64,000 nucleotides of DNA, taken from contig CM048750.1 of the NCBI GenBank assembly GCA_026315105.1, forward strand, positions 163,274,549-163,338,548, given 5' to 3'. The notes beneath the pieces were generated by a model. It worked only from the letters and a program-made list of their open reading frames with translations, was not told the DNA's origin and ran no database searches. Each line of letters begins with the position of its first letter. The stretch's first letter is position 1. Source of the DNA: Locusta migratoria (lineage: Eukaryota > Arthropoda > Insecta > Orthoptera > Acrididae). This document shows, piece by piece, positions 19,650-30,502 of this stretch. Made by a program: the position numbers and the translations under genes.

Positions 19650-20640
19650 GCATTTGGTAACATTTTCTTTTAACCTTTTAGTCATTGATGGCGCACTAAC
19701 AAAAAACGAGATGCTTCCGCGCATTGTCGTGCAAAATGATGGATGGGTTGCCAATTCTTTCGCAAAGCTGATGATGCTCCAAAAACGAACAGTAATACTG
19801 TGCAATGACGGTCTGCCATGGAGGAACGTATTGTGTTAAGATAACACTATCTCAGTCGTACACGAGAATCATTATAACTTTCACTATACTGGGGCTCTGG
19901 TGCACTTTAGACTTTCGTGCCGATCCGTAATTACGCCATTCGTTGGATTGGCGTTTCAATTTTGGCTGGTATGGTGTCGCCTATGTCTCATCCAGTGTTA
20001 CGATACGGCGTAAGAAACCCTCTCCTTCTCGCTCATAGCGCTCCAAGTGCATCTGAGCAGTTTCGTAACGCATCCACTTCAGCATTTCCGTCAATTCATG
20101 CGGAACCCATTGTGATGCAGATTTTCGCATGCCCAGGCGTTCCTTTAGGATGAGAAGCATAGTCTAAAGCGCTAATCCGATTCCGTGGGCAAGCTCAGGA
20201 ATCGTCTGGCGCCTTTCACAGTCCACTAAGGCGGCAGCAGTATGCACTTCTTCTTCACAGACGCTGGGACGACCTGCCCAATGTAGGTCTGTCACAGTTT
20301 GCCGACCTTTGTTGAAGGCTTTTATCCAACGTGCTGTTACGTACGGCAATGCCGATTCCATGCACGCCCCTTGAAGACCTTGGTTACTATGTCGTGCTCT
20401 ACGACTTATGGCACATTCAATCTTGTTCCAAATGCGTTGTTCCTGTCTCTAAAACATAGACACCATTACGTTAGACCGCTCGCTCACAAGTGACTGTATT
20501 TCCCTCGATTGTGCGCACGCCGGTGAAGTGGAACGGGTGAGTCTATTTACTCGGAGGTAAGGTAGGTATCAGCGACAATAGTAGATTACATTGCATAGTG
20601 TCTCCACAGCAGTGTTGCTACCCTCCAATATTCCAACTTT
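19650..20640 (-). mobile_element. mariner-like transposon, 3'-truncated
   Basis: The right end shares ctccacagcagtgttgc and the preceding agcgacaatagtaga block with the mariner at 49181-49836. The left end is cut off at the palindrome. Confidence 0.8.
19660..20452 (-). pseudogene. mariner-like transposase, truncated
   Basis: Read right to left: ARWIKAFNKGRQTVTD and GRPSV (N-terminal DNA-binding part), LVDCERRQTIPELAHGIG (second helix-turn-helix), WVPHELTE (the WVPHEL-type hallmark), IVTLDET with the first catalytic D, and IILHDNARKH with the second D. A stop follows DET. The third catalytic region is missing with the 3' end. The enzyme would insert at TA. Confidence 0.85.
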
Positions 20641-20689
20641 CGTGTGTACCTTCAAGAGTCTGTTTGCCCATCGACAAGCATTTAATGGA

Positions 20690-21170
20690 TTAGAAAGCAC
20701 ATGCGGGTAGTTGAGAGACGGTCGAGTGGAAGTGAACAACGGAATGATGAGCGCGACTGCCTAAAAACAGCCACTATGGCTGTAGTCAATCAGGAGGATC
20801 CGGGTTCGAATCCCTGCTGGGCACAAATGTTTCAACTTTCCCCTTTGATTTATTCATTGCCGATTGGCAACTGCTGTAAAGTTCTTTGTACCTTGATTGA
20901 AAATATCTGAAGACAGCCAATGATCCTTTCATGAGCGTGATGCACACCACGTTCGAACTACTGCGGAAATAAGGCGAGTAACGGGTGATAACAGGCAGGG
21001 TCAGTGTATCAGTAGTGGTTGGATGTTGAGAATTTGCTTGTGTCGGAAGGCGAGTTAGGGTAGCCCACACGGTCGCAGTAGTTCGTGTGTTCCCAGTACG
21101 CAGTAGCGATTGCACAGAAAGCAGGAGTACACAGTTTCGAATCTCAGCTGGCCACAGATTTTATACTTCA
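20690..21170 (+). mobile_element. two tRNA-like SINE scraps
   Basis: The B-box-like gatccgggttcgaatccctg (20798-20817) followed by gggcacaaatgtttcaac, and a weaker one near 21130-21165 (gtttcgaatctcagctggcc). Both look like tRNA-headed retroposons of low integrity. Confidence 0.5.
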
Positions 21171-21305
21171 TCTATAGATTTAATTCGATAGCTGACCTCG
21201 TATATTTCTTGGTATCTTAACTGGTATTAGTTTCTGTAAAGGGCATCAATGGAACTGATTATGATCTAGGTTGTTGATGTTAACATGTTGGGTAATCTTG
21301 TGTAG

Positions 21306-22215
21306 TTCGCGAACGAACTAGTTCGCAGATCCCTCGCCTCTTAGTTCGTCCGCTTCTTTTCCGAAGACTGATGGGGAACAGCGAGAGGACGCGACAGCGC
21401 GCAGCATCGCGTGATTTGTAGGTAATGTTTCTTCAATGACCTATTAAATAAATAAAGAAATCCATTTTAAAAATAAAATACTACGAGTGCTCTGTATGCA
21501 CAGTAGTTGAATATCATTGTATCACCCATTCGTGTAAATAACTGGTTTATTTGTTTAAGTATTTGATGTCTAATTGCCCAAAAATACGGGGAACAACACA
21601 CGCTTGGACAACACTGATCATTATATAAAAAAGCTGTCATAAAACAGAATGAGCTCTTTTAGTAGTGGTAGCAAAAGCCAATAAGAGCTGCGAACTAAAA
21701 GGAGAGCTACCGGTCCCGAACTAAGATTTGCGCAATCGACCGCGAACTAAGGTATGCGCGATCTGTCGCGAACTAAAATACATGCAATCGGTCGCGAAGT
21801 AAAACATGCGTTACCGGTCGCGAACTATTATGCCAAACGTATCTTGTTTCTTAGTTCGTTGGATTCTTTTCCGAAGACCGACGGGCAATAGCGAGAGGGC
21901 GCGCAGCAGAATTAAAAATCACGTGTTTGCCTTCTGCTGATGAGAGCCATTTCTGTTAGATTACGTAGTTCAGTGATACAAAATTTGTTTTGAATTATTC
22001 TGCACTCTACAATATAATAAATTCCATAATGACAAGATGTAGAGATATTCTTTAAGGTCTGCGTGACATCGTTAGCGGCTCTCGCAGCAAGCGCATGAAG
22101 CAGGTAGGTGGGGGAACTTCTCCCTCCACCTGCATGCGCAGACCACGCCGCTCAGCCGTCACTGGGGACGGACGAACTAAAACAACGAACTAGTACGCGG
22201 CAGAGCCGCGAATTA
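21306..22215. mobile_element. non-autonomous DNA element rich in GCGAACTA motifs
   Basis: Both ends and the centre are crowded with (g)cgaacta or its complement tagttcg. A block with agttcgtccgcttcttttcc at 21344 is repeated as agttcgttggattcttttcc at 21854. Dense subterminal short repeats are usual for hAT-type elements, but no transposase or clean inverted ends are visible, so the class is a guess. Confidence 0.5.
21711..21832. repeat. 26-bp minisatellite
   Basis: About 4.7 units of a pattern ggtcgcgaactaaaatatgc plus gcaatc, with units at roughly 21711, 21738, 21764, 21790 and 21816. Confidence 0.85.
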
Positions 22216-22490
22216 AAGTGAGCGCTCCCGATGCGCAAGTCTAAACTCCAGGGATTGATCGAGGGCTTAGATGCGCATTATCTATTTAAGCTGAATTTTT
22301 CAGGTATAGTTCACAGGCAAGATTTATTGTTCGACAAATTTGGTACACATTATCTGGTCAGTTGCAGAATGACTACGTTACTTTTGGATGAAATTGGTGA
22401 ACGGCCTGCTCCACCTTTACCTCAGGTAGTTACCATAAAATTTGAGTTTTTTTTCCTCAGTGTAGCACATTCTTGGATCTGTTGTTGTGG
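22216..22490. other. unassigned stretch
   Basis: Nothing recognised. Confidence 0.3.
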
Positions 22491-22834
22491 TTTTCAGTCC
22501 GTAGACTGGTTTGATGCAGCTCTCCATGCTACCCTTTCCAGTGCAAGCCTCTTCATCTGAGAATACGAACGGCAACCTACATTTTTTTCAATCTGCTTTG
22601 TACGTCCCTCGGTCTCCCTCTACGATTTTTACCCTACGCACTTCATTCTAATGATAAGTTGACGATTCCTTGATGTCTCAGAATGTGTTCCATCAACCTA
22701 TCCCTTCTCTTAGTCAGGATATGCCAGAAACACCTTTTCTCCCCAATCCTGTTGAGCACCTCCTCATTGGTTACGTGATCTACTCATTATTCGTCTATAG
22801 CACCACATTTCGAAAGCTTATGTCGTCTTTTTGT

Positions 22835-23021
22835 GCAAATGTGCAAATGTTTGTAAAGTTTATGGGACTTAACTGCAGGGTCATCAGTCCCTAAACTTAG
22901 AAACTACTTATGAACGAGCTGATACTAAAGACGGCACAAACATAACATGCCCGAGGGGGGATTCGAACACCCGACGGGGAACGGCCTCGAGGATCAATGC
23001 GCTCGGTCGCTCCGCCGCAGC
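22835..23021 (-). mobile_element. SINE-A: SINE-A copy in the LINE, 11-bp TSD
   Basis: Perfect duplication cgtctttttgt at 22824-22834 and 23022-23032. The head is a variant: ggctgcggcggagcgaccga in place of the usual ggccgcggtggccgagcgg. Confidence 0.92.
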
Positions 23022-23119
23022 CGTCTTTTTGTCTGTATTTATTATCGTCCATGCTTCACTCCCATACAATGTTACATTCCAGACAAATGCTTTCAGAAAG
23101 GACTTCGTAACATTTAAAC

Positions 23120-23392
23120 CTATAAATTTTGCTTCTTCATAAACGCTTTTGTTCCCGTAGAAATTCTACATTTTATATCTTCTGTACTTTGGCCATCAGA
23201 AGTTATCTCGCTATCCCAATAACAAAACTCATCAATTACTTTTATCTTCTCATTACCTAATCTAATTCCTTCAGCATCGCCTGAATTTCTGTCACTAAAT
23301 TCCATAACCTTTGTTTTACTATTGTTAATTTTCATCTGATATCTTCCATTCCATGTGATTGCTCTTCCAAGTCCTTTGTTGTCTCTTATCAA
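23120..23392 (-). pseudogene. LINE reverse transcriptase C-terminal segment
   Basis: The frame reads YQMKINNSKTKVMEFSD then VIDEFCYWDSEITSDG and DIKCRISTGTKAFMKK. This is the classic M-K-I-N-x-x-K-T-K-V-M (thumb edge) and F-x-Y-L-G-S-x-I-x-x-D-G pattern of RTE/Jockey-class enzymes, with L-G changed to W-D here. The catalytic YADD lies upstream and is not present. Confidence 0.85.
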
Positions 23393-23420
23393 TCTGCCAG
23401 TTTTTTATTTTCTCTCTCAT

Positions 23421-23616
23421 TCAAATGTTTGTATAGTTTATGGGACTTAACTACGGGTCATCAGTCCCTAAATGTACAAACTACTTATGAACTAGGTAAG
23501 ACTAAGGACGACACAAATATCCATGCCAGAGTGGGGGTGGGATTCGAACCCCAGACCGTAGTGGCCGTGCGGACCGTGACTGGCGCGCCGCAGAGCTCTC
23601 GGCCACCGCGGCCGGC
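23421..23616 (-). mobile_element. SINE-A: SINE-A copy in the LINE
   Basis: Complete from ccggccgcggtggccgagag to the tail. LINE sequence resumes cleanly on both sides. Confidence 0.9.
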
Positions 23617-23663
23617 TCCTTGAATTCCTTCACAGCTTGCTCAATGTATAGATTGAATTCCCG

Positions 23664-24169
23664 GATCTATGTTTCAGGAAACTATCTGAACGCAGTCACG
23701 TTTCGCTGTAGATCAGTCTGAGTTGAAATGATTGGGCAAATAAATAAATTCTTGTAAACAGACTCACCAAGAATGTATCATTTAATTTCCACCTTGCGTC
23801 GCTCTGGCTATGTCGATTGGAAGTAAAGGAGGAAATATTTATTTTTCGAAGAAATTCATTGTTTACTGAAAAACCAGAAGACTGACTAAATTGTCAGATT
23901 GTCCGTTTTCTGCATAAGTATAAAGGTTAAACAACTTACTGAGTTGGAGTATTAGAAGTGTAACTGAACATGCGAGTAGAATTCGCTATCTACATTCTGT
24001 CTATTCCATTCTCCTCCCTCATCTCTGTATCCATCTCTTCCTCCTCCTTCTATATGCCCGTATCTTATTTATTGCTCTCTTTGTCCATCTCCTTGCCCTC
24101 CCTATCTCTATCCATCGCTGATTTACTCATTCGATCCATGCAAATGCCGGGAATTTCTTCTCATTCTCT
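23664..24169. other. unassigned, pyrimidine-rich block
   Basis: A C/T-rich block near 23996-24175 (tctccctc-like phrases) resembles the one at 26225-26380. Perhaps parts of one repeat family. No gene seen. Confidence 0.4.
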
Positions 24170-24760
24170 TCTGTGTTGAGAATGAGTACCCCATGCAGTC
24201 AGAATGGGGCACAATTAAGTAGGAGATTCCTTATGGGTCAATTCCGACACCGCTACTGTTTCTAGAGTATATAAATAGTATAAAAGGATTCTAAAATATT
24301 TTTGTTGGCTGATAACACCAGATTGTACTGAAGGATGTTGACAGAGTATTAATTAATGCAATTCAGCACATAGGTTCATGGCTTATAAGAAGTAAACTGA
24401 TGCTAAATCACAGTAAGACTTATGTTTTATCGTTTACAACACACAACTAAATCTGACATTTTAATTACACAGAACTCAGACTAAGCTGTTCAAATTCCCA
24501 GGCATAAAGAGAGATTAGTAAGCTATCGTGGAAAGCCCGTATTCAACATTTTGTTCAAAGCTAAATGCTGCTTTATTTACCATTAGAATAGTACCTAAAA
24601 TAAGTGATAGTTTAATACGAAAAATAGTCAACTTTGCCTATTTTCATTCGCTTATGACATATGGTGTTATTTTTTGTGGTAACTCTTTTGAACCAAATAC
24701 AGTATTTTTGTCCCATAAACAAGCGGTTAGAACAATATGTGGTGTAACCTGAAACGTTGC
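24170..24760 (+). pseudogene. Jockey/CR1-type LINE reverse transcriptase fragment
   Basis: Frames, with shifts and stops, give IPYGSIPTPLLFLEYINS (the GVPQGSxLGPLLFxxYIND block), then a DDTRLY-like remnant near 24310 and finally KLNAALFTIRIV, AYFHSLMTYGVIFCGNS and KQAVRTICGV (the thumb-to-tail segment S-x-L-x-Y-G-I-x-F-W-G-N). Clearly inactive. Confidence 0.82.
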
Positions 24761-26702
24761 CTTGACGGAAAGAAAATTAGGGGATGAAATTGATGGTTGT
24801 AGTTAGTGGTGGTCAAAAATTGCCTAGTTATAGAAAAATTGTGATCCTGAACAATTTGTTGTTACAGAACAAATTCAAATGGCCGCGAAACGAAAGGCAA
24901 CATTCCAATTTAACGGGGCATGTTGCTGTTATTCTGAAAGGGGTCAGTCTAGTTGCTGAAATTAGGTAATATATAATGTACATTGGAACTGGAGGCACCG
25001 TGACGTAATTGTCAGAGGAAGCAAATGACCGAAACTATTTTCTTTTGTCCAGTCTACCTCAGCAAATAGCAGGGAAAAATACATGAGACAATCGGACAGC
25101 AAGACGGCTTGCAAAACTGGTAAATAATAACTGAACATTTAGTGTTCGATCATTACGTTTCCCAACAAATATACCACGTTCCGTTGTTGTTCCCGTAAGA
25201 GCATTCTGAAAAACAGTAAAAGCATTCATTGAATTAAATTATATTAAAAATAATGCTGTTGTAATGAAAAATTATTCTCCATAATAAATAATAAAACAGA
25301 AGAAACAGATTAACCGAGAAGGAGAAACGGCTGTATTTTCAACAGTATCACTTGCATCCTTCCAATCCAGACGCACGCAGAGAAAAAAGTGACAAAAGGT
25401 TCCAGGATATTGAATGTCGTAATCACTTTCATCTGTAACATGAGCGAGGAATATTCTAAAAAAAAACAGAGTTTTATTACGGTTCCACGTATAGAGCAAA
25501 TCGGAGGAAACAGTTATTAGTGTGATCTTTGCAGAACGTTTCAGGATTTATTTACAGATATAATAGAATGAAAACTGTTCGAATACGACTTTGAGAACGA
25601 AGTAAATAAATAAAAGGAAACATTTCAAACTTCGCGAATCTCTTGTTGACCCCGGGTCAGTAACCTGGGAAATTACACATTGGCCTTTCAGTACAAATTT
25701 TCTTGATTGTCGTTTCTTGTTATGAATACTGCTTATTCCCAAGAATTAGTATCTTTCACTCAGTTAATACCAGGTAGAAATCGAATCTGCTTTTGCATAA
25801 AACCTCCTTGGATATTGTACAGAAAGCTGGGAAGTATTCTGCTACACCCATTTTCAAAAAGCCGCCACAAGGATTAACAAAAATCCTAGCAGTAATCCTC
25901 GCACTTTGAAGTGTAAACTGAAGAGTTTCCTCATGGCTCACTCCTATTCTGTCAGGCAACACTTGACAAAATTAAACTGTTAAGGTAATTCCTATGTTAC
26001 GTTGCTGTTTACTGAAACTTATAACTTGTCGGGAGCATAGGATATACGTTTGGTTTCATCTGTTGTTGCAATTTCATACACTGATTCGTCCCATGGTCAC
26101 GAGACTTTGCTGTTTATTTAGGTCCTGCGGAAAATGATGTATATAAAGAAATTAATTACAGGGCATGCCCGATTTAATCCATGCTTGTTCTGCCCTCTAA
26201 TGATAACGTTGTCAAAGGGATATTAAACCCTAATCTTCATCACCCCCATCTGTGTATCAGTGTGTTCATGTCCTCATCTATCCCTCCCTCCCTCGATTCC
26301 TGTCCATTTCCTCGTCCTCCCTTATCTCTCCATAACCTCGTCACTACACCCCTCTCTCTGAATATTTCCTTCCATTCAGTAAGTAATTAGTATCTAATGT
26401 GTGCACCAACTTTGGAAGAAATCAATCCAGAAGCTTATAAGGATATGGTATATTTTGCACAAAAGTTTGATTTTCTCCTGGTTTGTACCGCTGCAGAGAT
26501 ACTGTAAAATGTATCTGTGGTATTAAGGCGGTGGACTAACTACGAATTTTGCCCAGTAGTTGCATTTTCGCTAACGTCAGTTTCTTTCGCGTGATATCTC
26601 CATCAAGTTTCATACTACGATATAATTTTATAGGAATATTCAGTTGCGTGTGTGCGTCCTATCTGTCAGATATGTCTCAAACAGAGTTTATAACAAACGT
26701 AC
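24761..26702. other. mostly unassigned stretch
   Basis: The first 200 bases may be the LINE tail. Pyrimidine-rich repeat at 26225-26380. A weak LINE-like frame lies at 25756-25962 on the minus strand but lacks decisive motifs. Confidence 0.35.
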
Positions 26703-26809
26703 ACTGGTCAAAACAATTAGGGAATTTGTTGAGATATCCAGGTTATGAAGTATTTTCATCGACAGAATGAACGACGTCTTCTGTCGTTTCTACATATTGG
26801 AGATAACAA

Positions 26810-27015
26810 AAAAATGTTCAAATGTTTGTTAAGCTTATGGGACTTAACTACGGGGTCATCAGTCCCTAAACTTAAAAACTACTCATGAACTAGCTAAGAC
26901 TAAGGACGGCACAAATGTCCATGCCCGAGGGGGGATGGGGGATTCGAACCCCCGACCGTAGTGGCCGTGCAGACCGTGATGGAGCGCCTCAGTCCCTTTG
27001 GCCACCGCGGCCGCA
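26810..27015 (-). mobile_element. SINE-A: SINE-A copy with 9-bp TSD
   Basis: Duplication agataacaa at 26801-26809 and 27016-27024. The head region contains a duplicated gggg stretch near 26930-26942. Confidence 0.9.
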
Positions 27016-27209
27016 AGATAACAACATTACGGCGACCGAGATGGTGGTAATAACTGAAAGTTGCTTCAGAGGGGGCTGGTGTTGTCTTGTGTTTACCAAA
27101 CGAATTACAGAAACAGTTGGGTTAGATTGTGTAGTGAGCATGTAGATTAACACAACAAGATCGTGACTTAAGCAAAGCTATGGCAAGTACAGCCATAAAA
27201 ATCTTGGGA

Positions 27210-27560
27210 CAGATACAGAGAGGTGTCTGCAGCTATTGGAGTGTTCTAATAGGACCAGACAACAGCAACCGTTAAAAGACAAGGGTCGTGAATGGTAACA
27301 TCAACAAGAGATGACCGTTATCTCCGGTTAACAGCCCATCGAGACAGGAGGCTGAATGCAACTCAGCTGCAACGCCCCCTCTAGGCAGCAACAGGACGTC
27401 CAATATCAACAGATCGAAATCGCCTTCGGGAATGTGGCCTCTAAGCACAGAGGCCTAGCATTTGCGTCCCCTTAAAACCACGCCACCGTTTAACCCGCAG
27501 AAGCTGGGCATAGGAACATCAGAATTGGAGTCGTAACGAATGGCGCGGAGTTCTGTTCAC
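27210..27560 (+). pseudogene. Tc1-like transposase N-terminal part
   Basis: After a decayed first helix-turn-helix (GVSAAIGVF), one frame gives MVTSTRDDRYLRLTAHRDRR then LNATQLQRPL, AATGRPISTDRNRLRECGL, QRPSICVPLKPRHRLTRRSW and EHQNWS. These are the conserved pre-catalytic blocks of Tc1 transposases. Stops interrupt, and the catalytic domain is absent. Confidence 0.83.
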
Positions 27561-28271
27561 AGCAATCGTCAACAAGCATTTAGAAAACATCGCTCTTGTG
27601 GGACACAGATGGGTCTTTTCTCGCATGAAGTGAGGAATGTTATCGACAAGAGATTTCAAACTGGTGCATATACCTAGATTTCCAGAAGGATTTTCACACT
27701 CTACGTCACAAATATGTTTTAGTAAAATTGCATGGTTTCCGAATATCGTATCAGACTGTGTTTGGATTAAGGATTTTATGTCACAATGGACACAGTTAGC
27801 TATGTTGATTCGAAGCGTCGAAGATAAGCTGAATATAACGGAGAAATTTCTAGATTATATTCCTCTCAAGGGCACCACCATTGGGTTTATTTCCAAAGGC
27901 GTTGAAAATGCTGTTCAAAACGTTGACCTGAGTTGGAATAAGCTTGTTTCTGTCGCAAGGAAGGAATTAATGTGGGATTAATAGCACGGGTGAGAGAACG
28001 TTTCCGGCGCAATACAAGAACGCACTGCCGTCCACTGCATACTTCATCAGGAACACCTATGCGCAAAATATATGATAATTAGAAATACTATGGATGCCGT
28101 GGTACAAGTCACAAATTCAATCCGATCACGAGGCCTGATACACAGACAATTTAAAATATTTCTTGAAGAATGTGGTACTCAGTATAGTGACCTTCCTTAT
28201 TTTTGTAATGTACGCTGGTAAGGTGCAAGATCGACTATTTGAGTTGTGAAATGAAATAATATTATTCATCC

Positions 28272-28342
28272 AAAAAAAAAAAAAAAAAAAAAAAATAAAA
28301 AAAAAAAAAAAAAAAAAAAAAATAAATAAATAAATAAATAAA
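28272..28342 (+). repeat. A-rich tract then (TAAA)n
   Basis: About 49 A with one T, then taaa repeats, lying inside the hAT pseudogene. Confidence 0.95.
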
Positions 28343-28778
28343 CATACTATATAATTAAAGCCTTCAAAATGGCACTGAATCTGTGGATGAATCAACTGCA
28401 GGCTGGAAACACTGCGCATTTGGGAAGCTGCCGCAGGTCCGCGCTTCTGATCTTACCCTCTCTGAAGAATATGTGCAAATTCTGGAAGCTCTTCGTAAAC
28501 AGTTTGAGTCCAGGTTGGAAAATGTGGAAATACTGTCTACTAGTTTCAGCTCTTTGTAACACTGTTTTCAGTAGATGTTAACGATGTTCCCCTCCCCCCC
28601 CCCAGGTTGCAAATAGAACTGTTAAATTTGCAGTGTGACGATTTATTGAATGATAAATATAAACACAATTAAGGCTTGGTAGATATTTATAAGAATGTTC
28701 GTCAAAACAAATTTCCGAGGTTTTATGCCATTGTTTCATTGATATTGTGTATGTACGGTTAAGTCCGAATATCGAAAC

Positions 28779-28973
28779 TGTTCAACTGTTTGTATAGCTT
28801 ATGGGAGTCAACTACGGGGTCATCAGTCCCTAAACTTACAAACTACTTATGAACTAACTAACACTAAGGACGGCTCAAATATCCAAGCCCGAGGGAGAAT
28901 TCGAACCCCCGACCGTAGTGGCCGTACAGACCGTGACTGACGCGCCGCAGCCCCCTCGGCCACCGCTGCCGGC
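28779..28973 (-). mobile_element. SINE-A: SINE-A copy inside the hAT pseudogene
   Basis: Target duplication aatatcgaaac (28768-28778) against aatgccgaaac (28974-28984), 9 of 11. The hAT frame can be followed on both sides. Confidence 0.88.
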
Positions 28974-29062
28974 AATGCCGAAACACCTTTTCTGATCCCA
29001 ACCTAACAGGCAGTCTTCGATTAAAAATATCTGAAACATTTCATCCTTACCAAAGAAAAACG

Positions 29063-30367
29063 AAATGGAAAATGTCTACTTAATTGTACCGTACAGTTTT
29101 GCTCTAAATATTAGAAAAGAATTGTATTATATTCCATTCTTTTTATTTTATAACGGTGCTACATTACAATGTTCTTGTGGTGTGGAGGTGGTATAGAATT
29201 GTCTGTAATCTGTGTTTAATATTTAATTAAAACGGTATGTTTTAAAACTAGGATATCTTAGAGCTCACTATATTCTTCACAACACATCTGTTTCCTGTCT
29301 TTCCTAAACTGTTGCTCTCCACTTGCTGCATTAAGTTCCTCCGCGGCAGCAGTACAAAGCGCGTGACGTCAAACGGTCAATTCACATTTATGGAATACCG
29401 CCCCATTCCGAACCAGGTTTTAATCTATTACTTCTTTACTATTCTTTACTGTAATCGTAGCAGATTTTACGGACATACAACATTTATACAAATGAATATA
29501 TACCTACAAAATTATACAATTTTACAACATATAATTTAATGAGTACGAGATTGTATATACTGCAATGGGTAAAAACCTTTCACATCATGTACCACGTTTA
29601 AATAACTTTTTTACTACTAAGACACTCCTGTATTTCAGTCAGCTGAAAGAAATTCCTGAATGCTGACAGTGCTGTTGACAACTGTGAACCAACTGTGATG
29701 CGTACTCGGCTGTAGGCGAAAGCAAGATACTTCTATGGAGCTACAGGGAAAGGAAGAGAATTAATCAGTGTACGTCCAAGGAATATTTCCGGCAGATCTA
29801 ACTTTTAACTTCAAGTGAGACTTGGATATTATATTACGATTAATAAATACTGCAGAGTGGTTTTGACATCTCCATGTTTCTCACATAGACAACTAAATGT
29901 AGCTTGCTCAGCAGTAGGCTCCCCAAGGAATTTAGTCATATTAGATTTTGAACAACTAACTAGAAGTATTGTTTATAACCAAGCTTTGAATTAAATGAAT
30001 GTATGAAGGTTACATATCATTTGCTTCTTGATGACTACTTTTCTTTCTTTGGATACTGCAGTTATTATTTTGTACATTATGCATGACAGCCTTATTTCTT
30101 AAATACTCTCCCATAAATATGACATGTTGTTAAAAAGAAACAAGGGAAAAAAACAAGGAGATGGACAGAGAGAGAAAGGATATGAGAAGTTCTAGCTCAA
30201 AGCTTGAATAAATAAATACCTCGGCAATGCCGGATTTTCAGCTAGTTTCGTATAAAACTTCACTTTTGAAGATATTACTTTCACATTAGCAAATGGGACC
30301 GAACATAACTGATAGTATCAATTAGAAATCATACAAAATTGAGATGTTTTCCCTGCGTATTTCTAAT
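29063..30367. other. unassigned AT-rich stretch
   Basis: No motif recognised on either strand. Confidence 0.3.
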
Positions 30368-30393
30368 TTATTGAATTCTCGGGTGTCTGGCAA

Positions 30394-30449
30394 GGTCACG
30401 TCGTCGATATTTCGGCAAACGGACTCTTTGCCATCTTCAGGCGGCCCCT
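30394..30449 (-). ncRNA. hammerhead-like core, left arm of foldback 5
   Basis: Minus strand CTGAAGA, extra t, 6-bp stem ggcaaa/tttgcc, GAAA. Helix III and helix I are poor. The right-arm copy (from 32113, plus strand) keeps CTGAAGA and GAAA but has a weak stem. Confidence 0.3.
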
Positions 30450-30502
30450 GATAAATGCTCCACTTGGCGAGTGGAGTGGTGGAGGGGGTAGCGACCAGTT
30501 TA

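Larger units (their letters stand above)
22491..23663 (-). mobile_element. non-LTR retrotransposon 3' part with two SINE insertions
   Basis: Continuous LINE sequence on the minus strand, from an RT palm/thumb segment (right) to the conserved tail (left, homologous to 14163-14465), interrupted by SINEs at 22835-23021 and 23421-23616. Confidence 0.82.
26703..27625 (+). mobile_element. Tc1-like transposon, 5' half (same family as 7971-10005)
   Basis: Begins TA-cactggtcaaaacaattagg, the terminal repeat seen at 7971-10005, followed by ttgagatat. It is truncated about 920 bp in, where a hAT fragment starts. A SINE-A splits its leader. Confidence 0.85.
27637..29062 (+). pseudogene. hAT transposase (ZBED/GTF2IRD2-like), broken
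   Basis: The first open part gives MLIRSVEDKLNITEKFLDYI, PLKGTTIGFISKGVENAVQN and LSWNKLVSVA, the stretch before the T-D-G-A catalytic block. After a frameshift come AVHCILHQEHLC, VVQVTNSIRSRGLIHRQFK and SDLPYFCNVRW, the RNase-H-like insertion region of hAT enzymes. Beyond the poly-A tract another frame reads YVQILEALRKQFESR and FSVDVNDVP, then LQIELLNLQCDDLLNDKYKH, the hAT dimerisation region. A SINE-A at 28779-28973 splits the last part. BED finger and start are missing. Confidence 0.83.

Noticed and set aside
19201..19653. 150-codon frame as one protein
   Set aside because: It joins a SINE/palindrome translation to a genuine LINE RT piece; only the C-terminal 60 residues are meaningful.
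21711..21832. Regular repeats as a CRISPR array
   Set aside because: Contiguous 26-bp minisatellite without unique spacers, in an animal genome.
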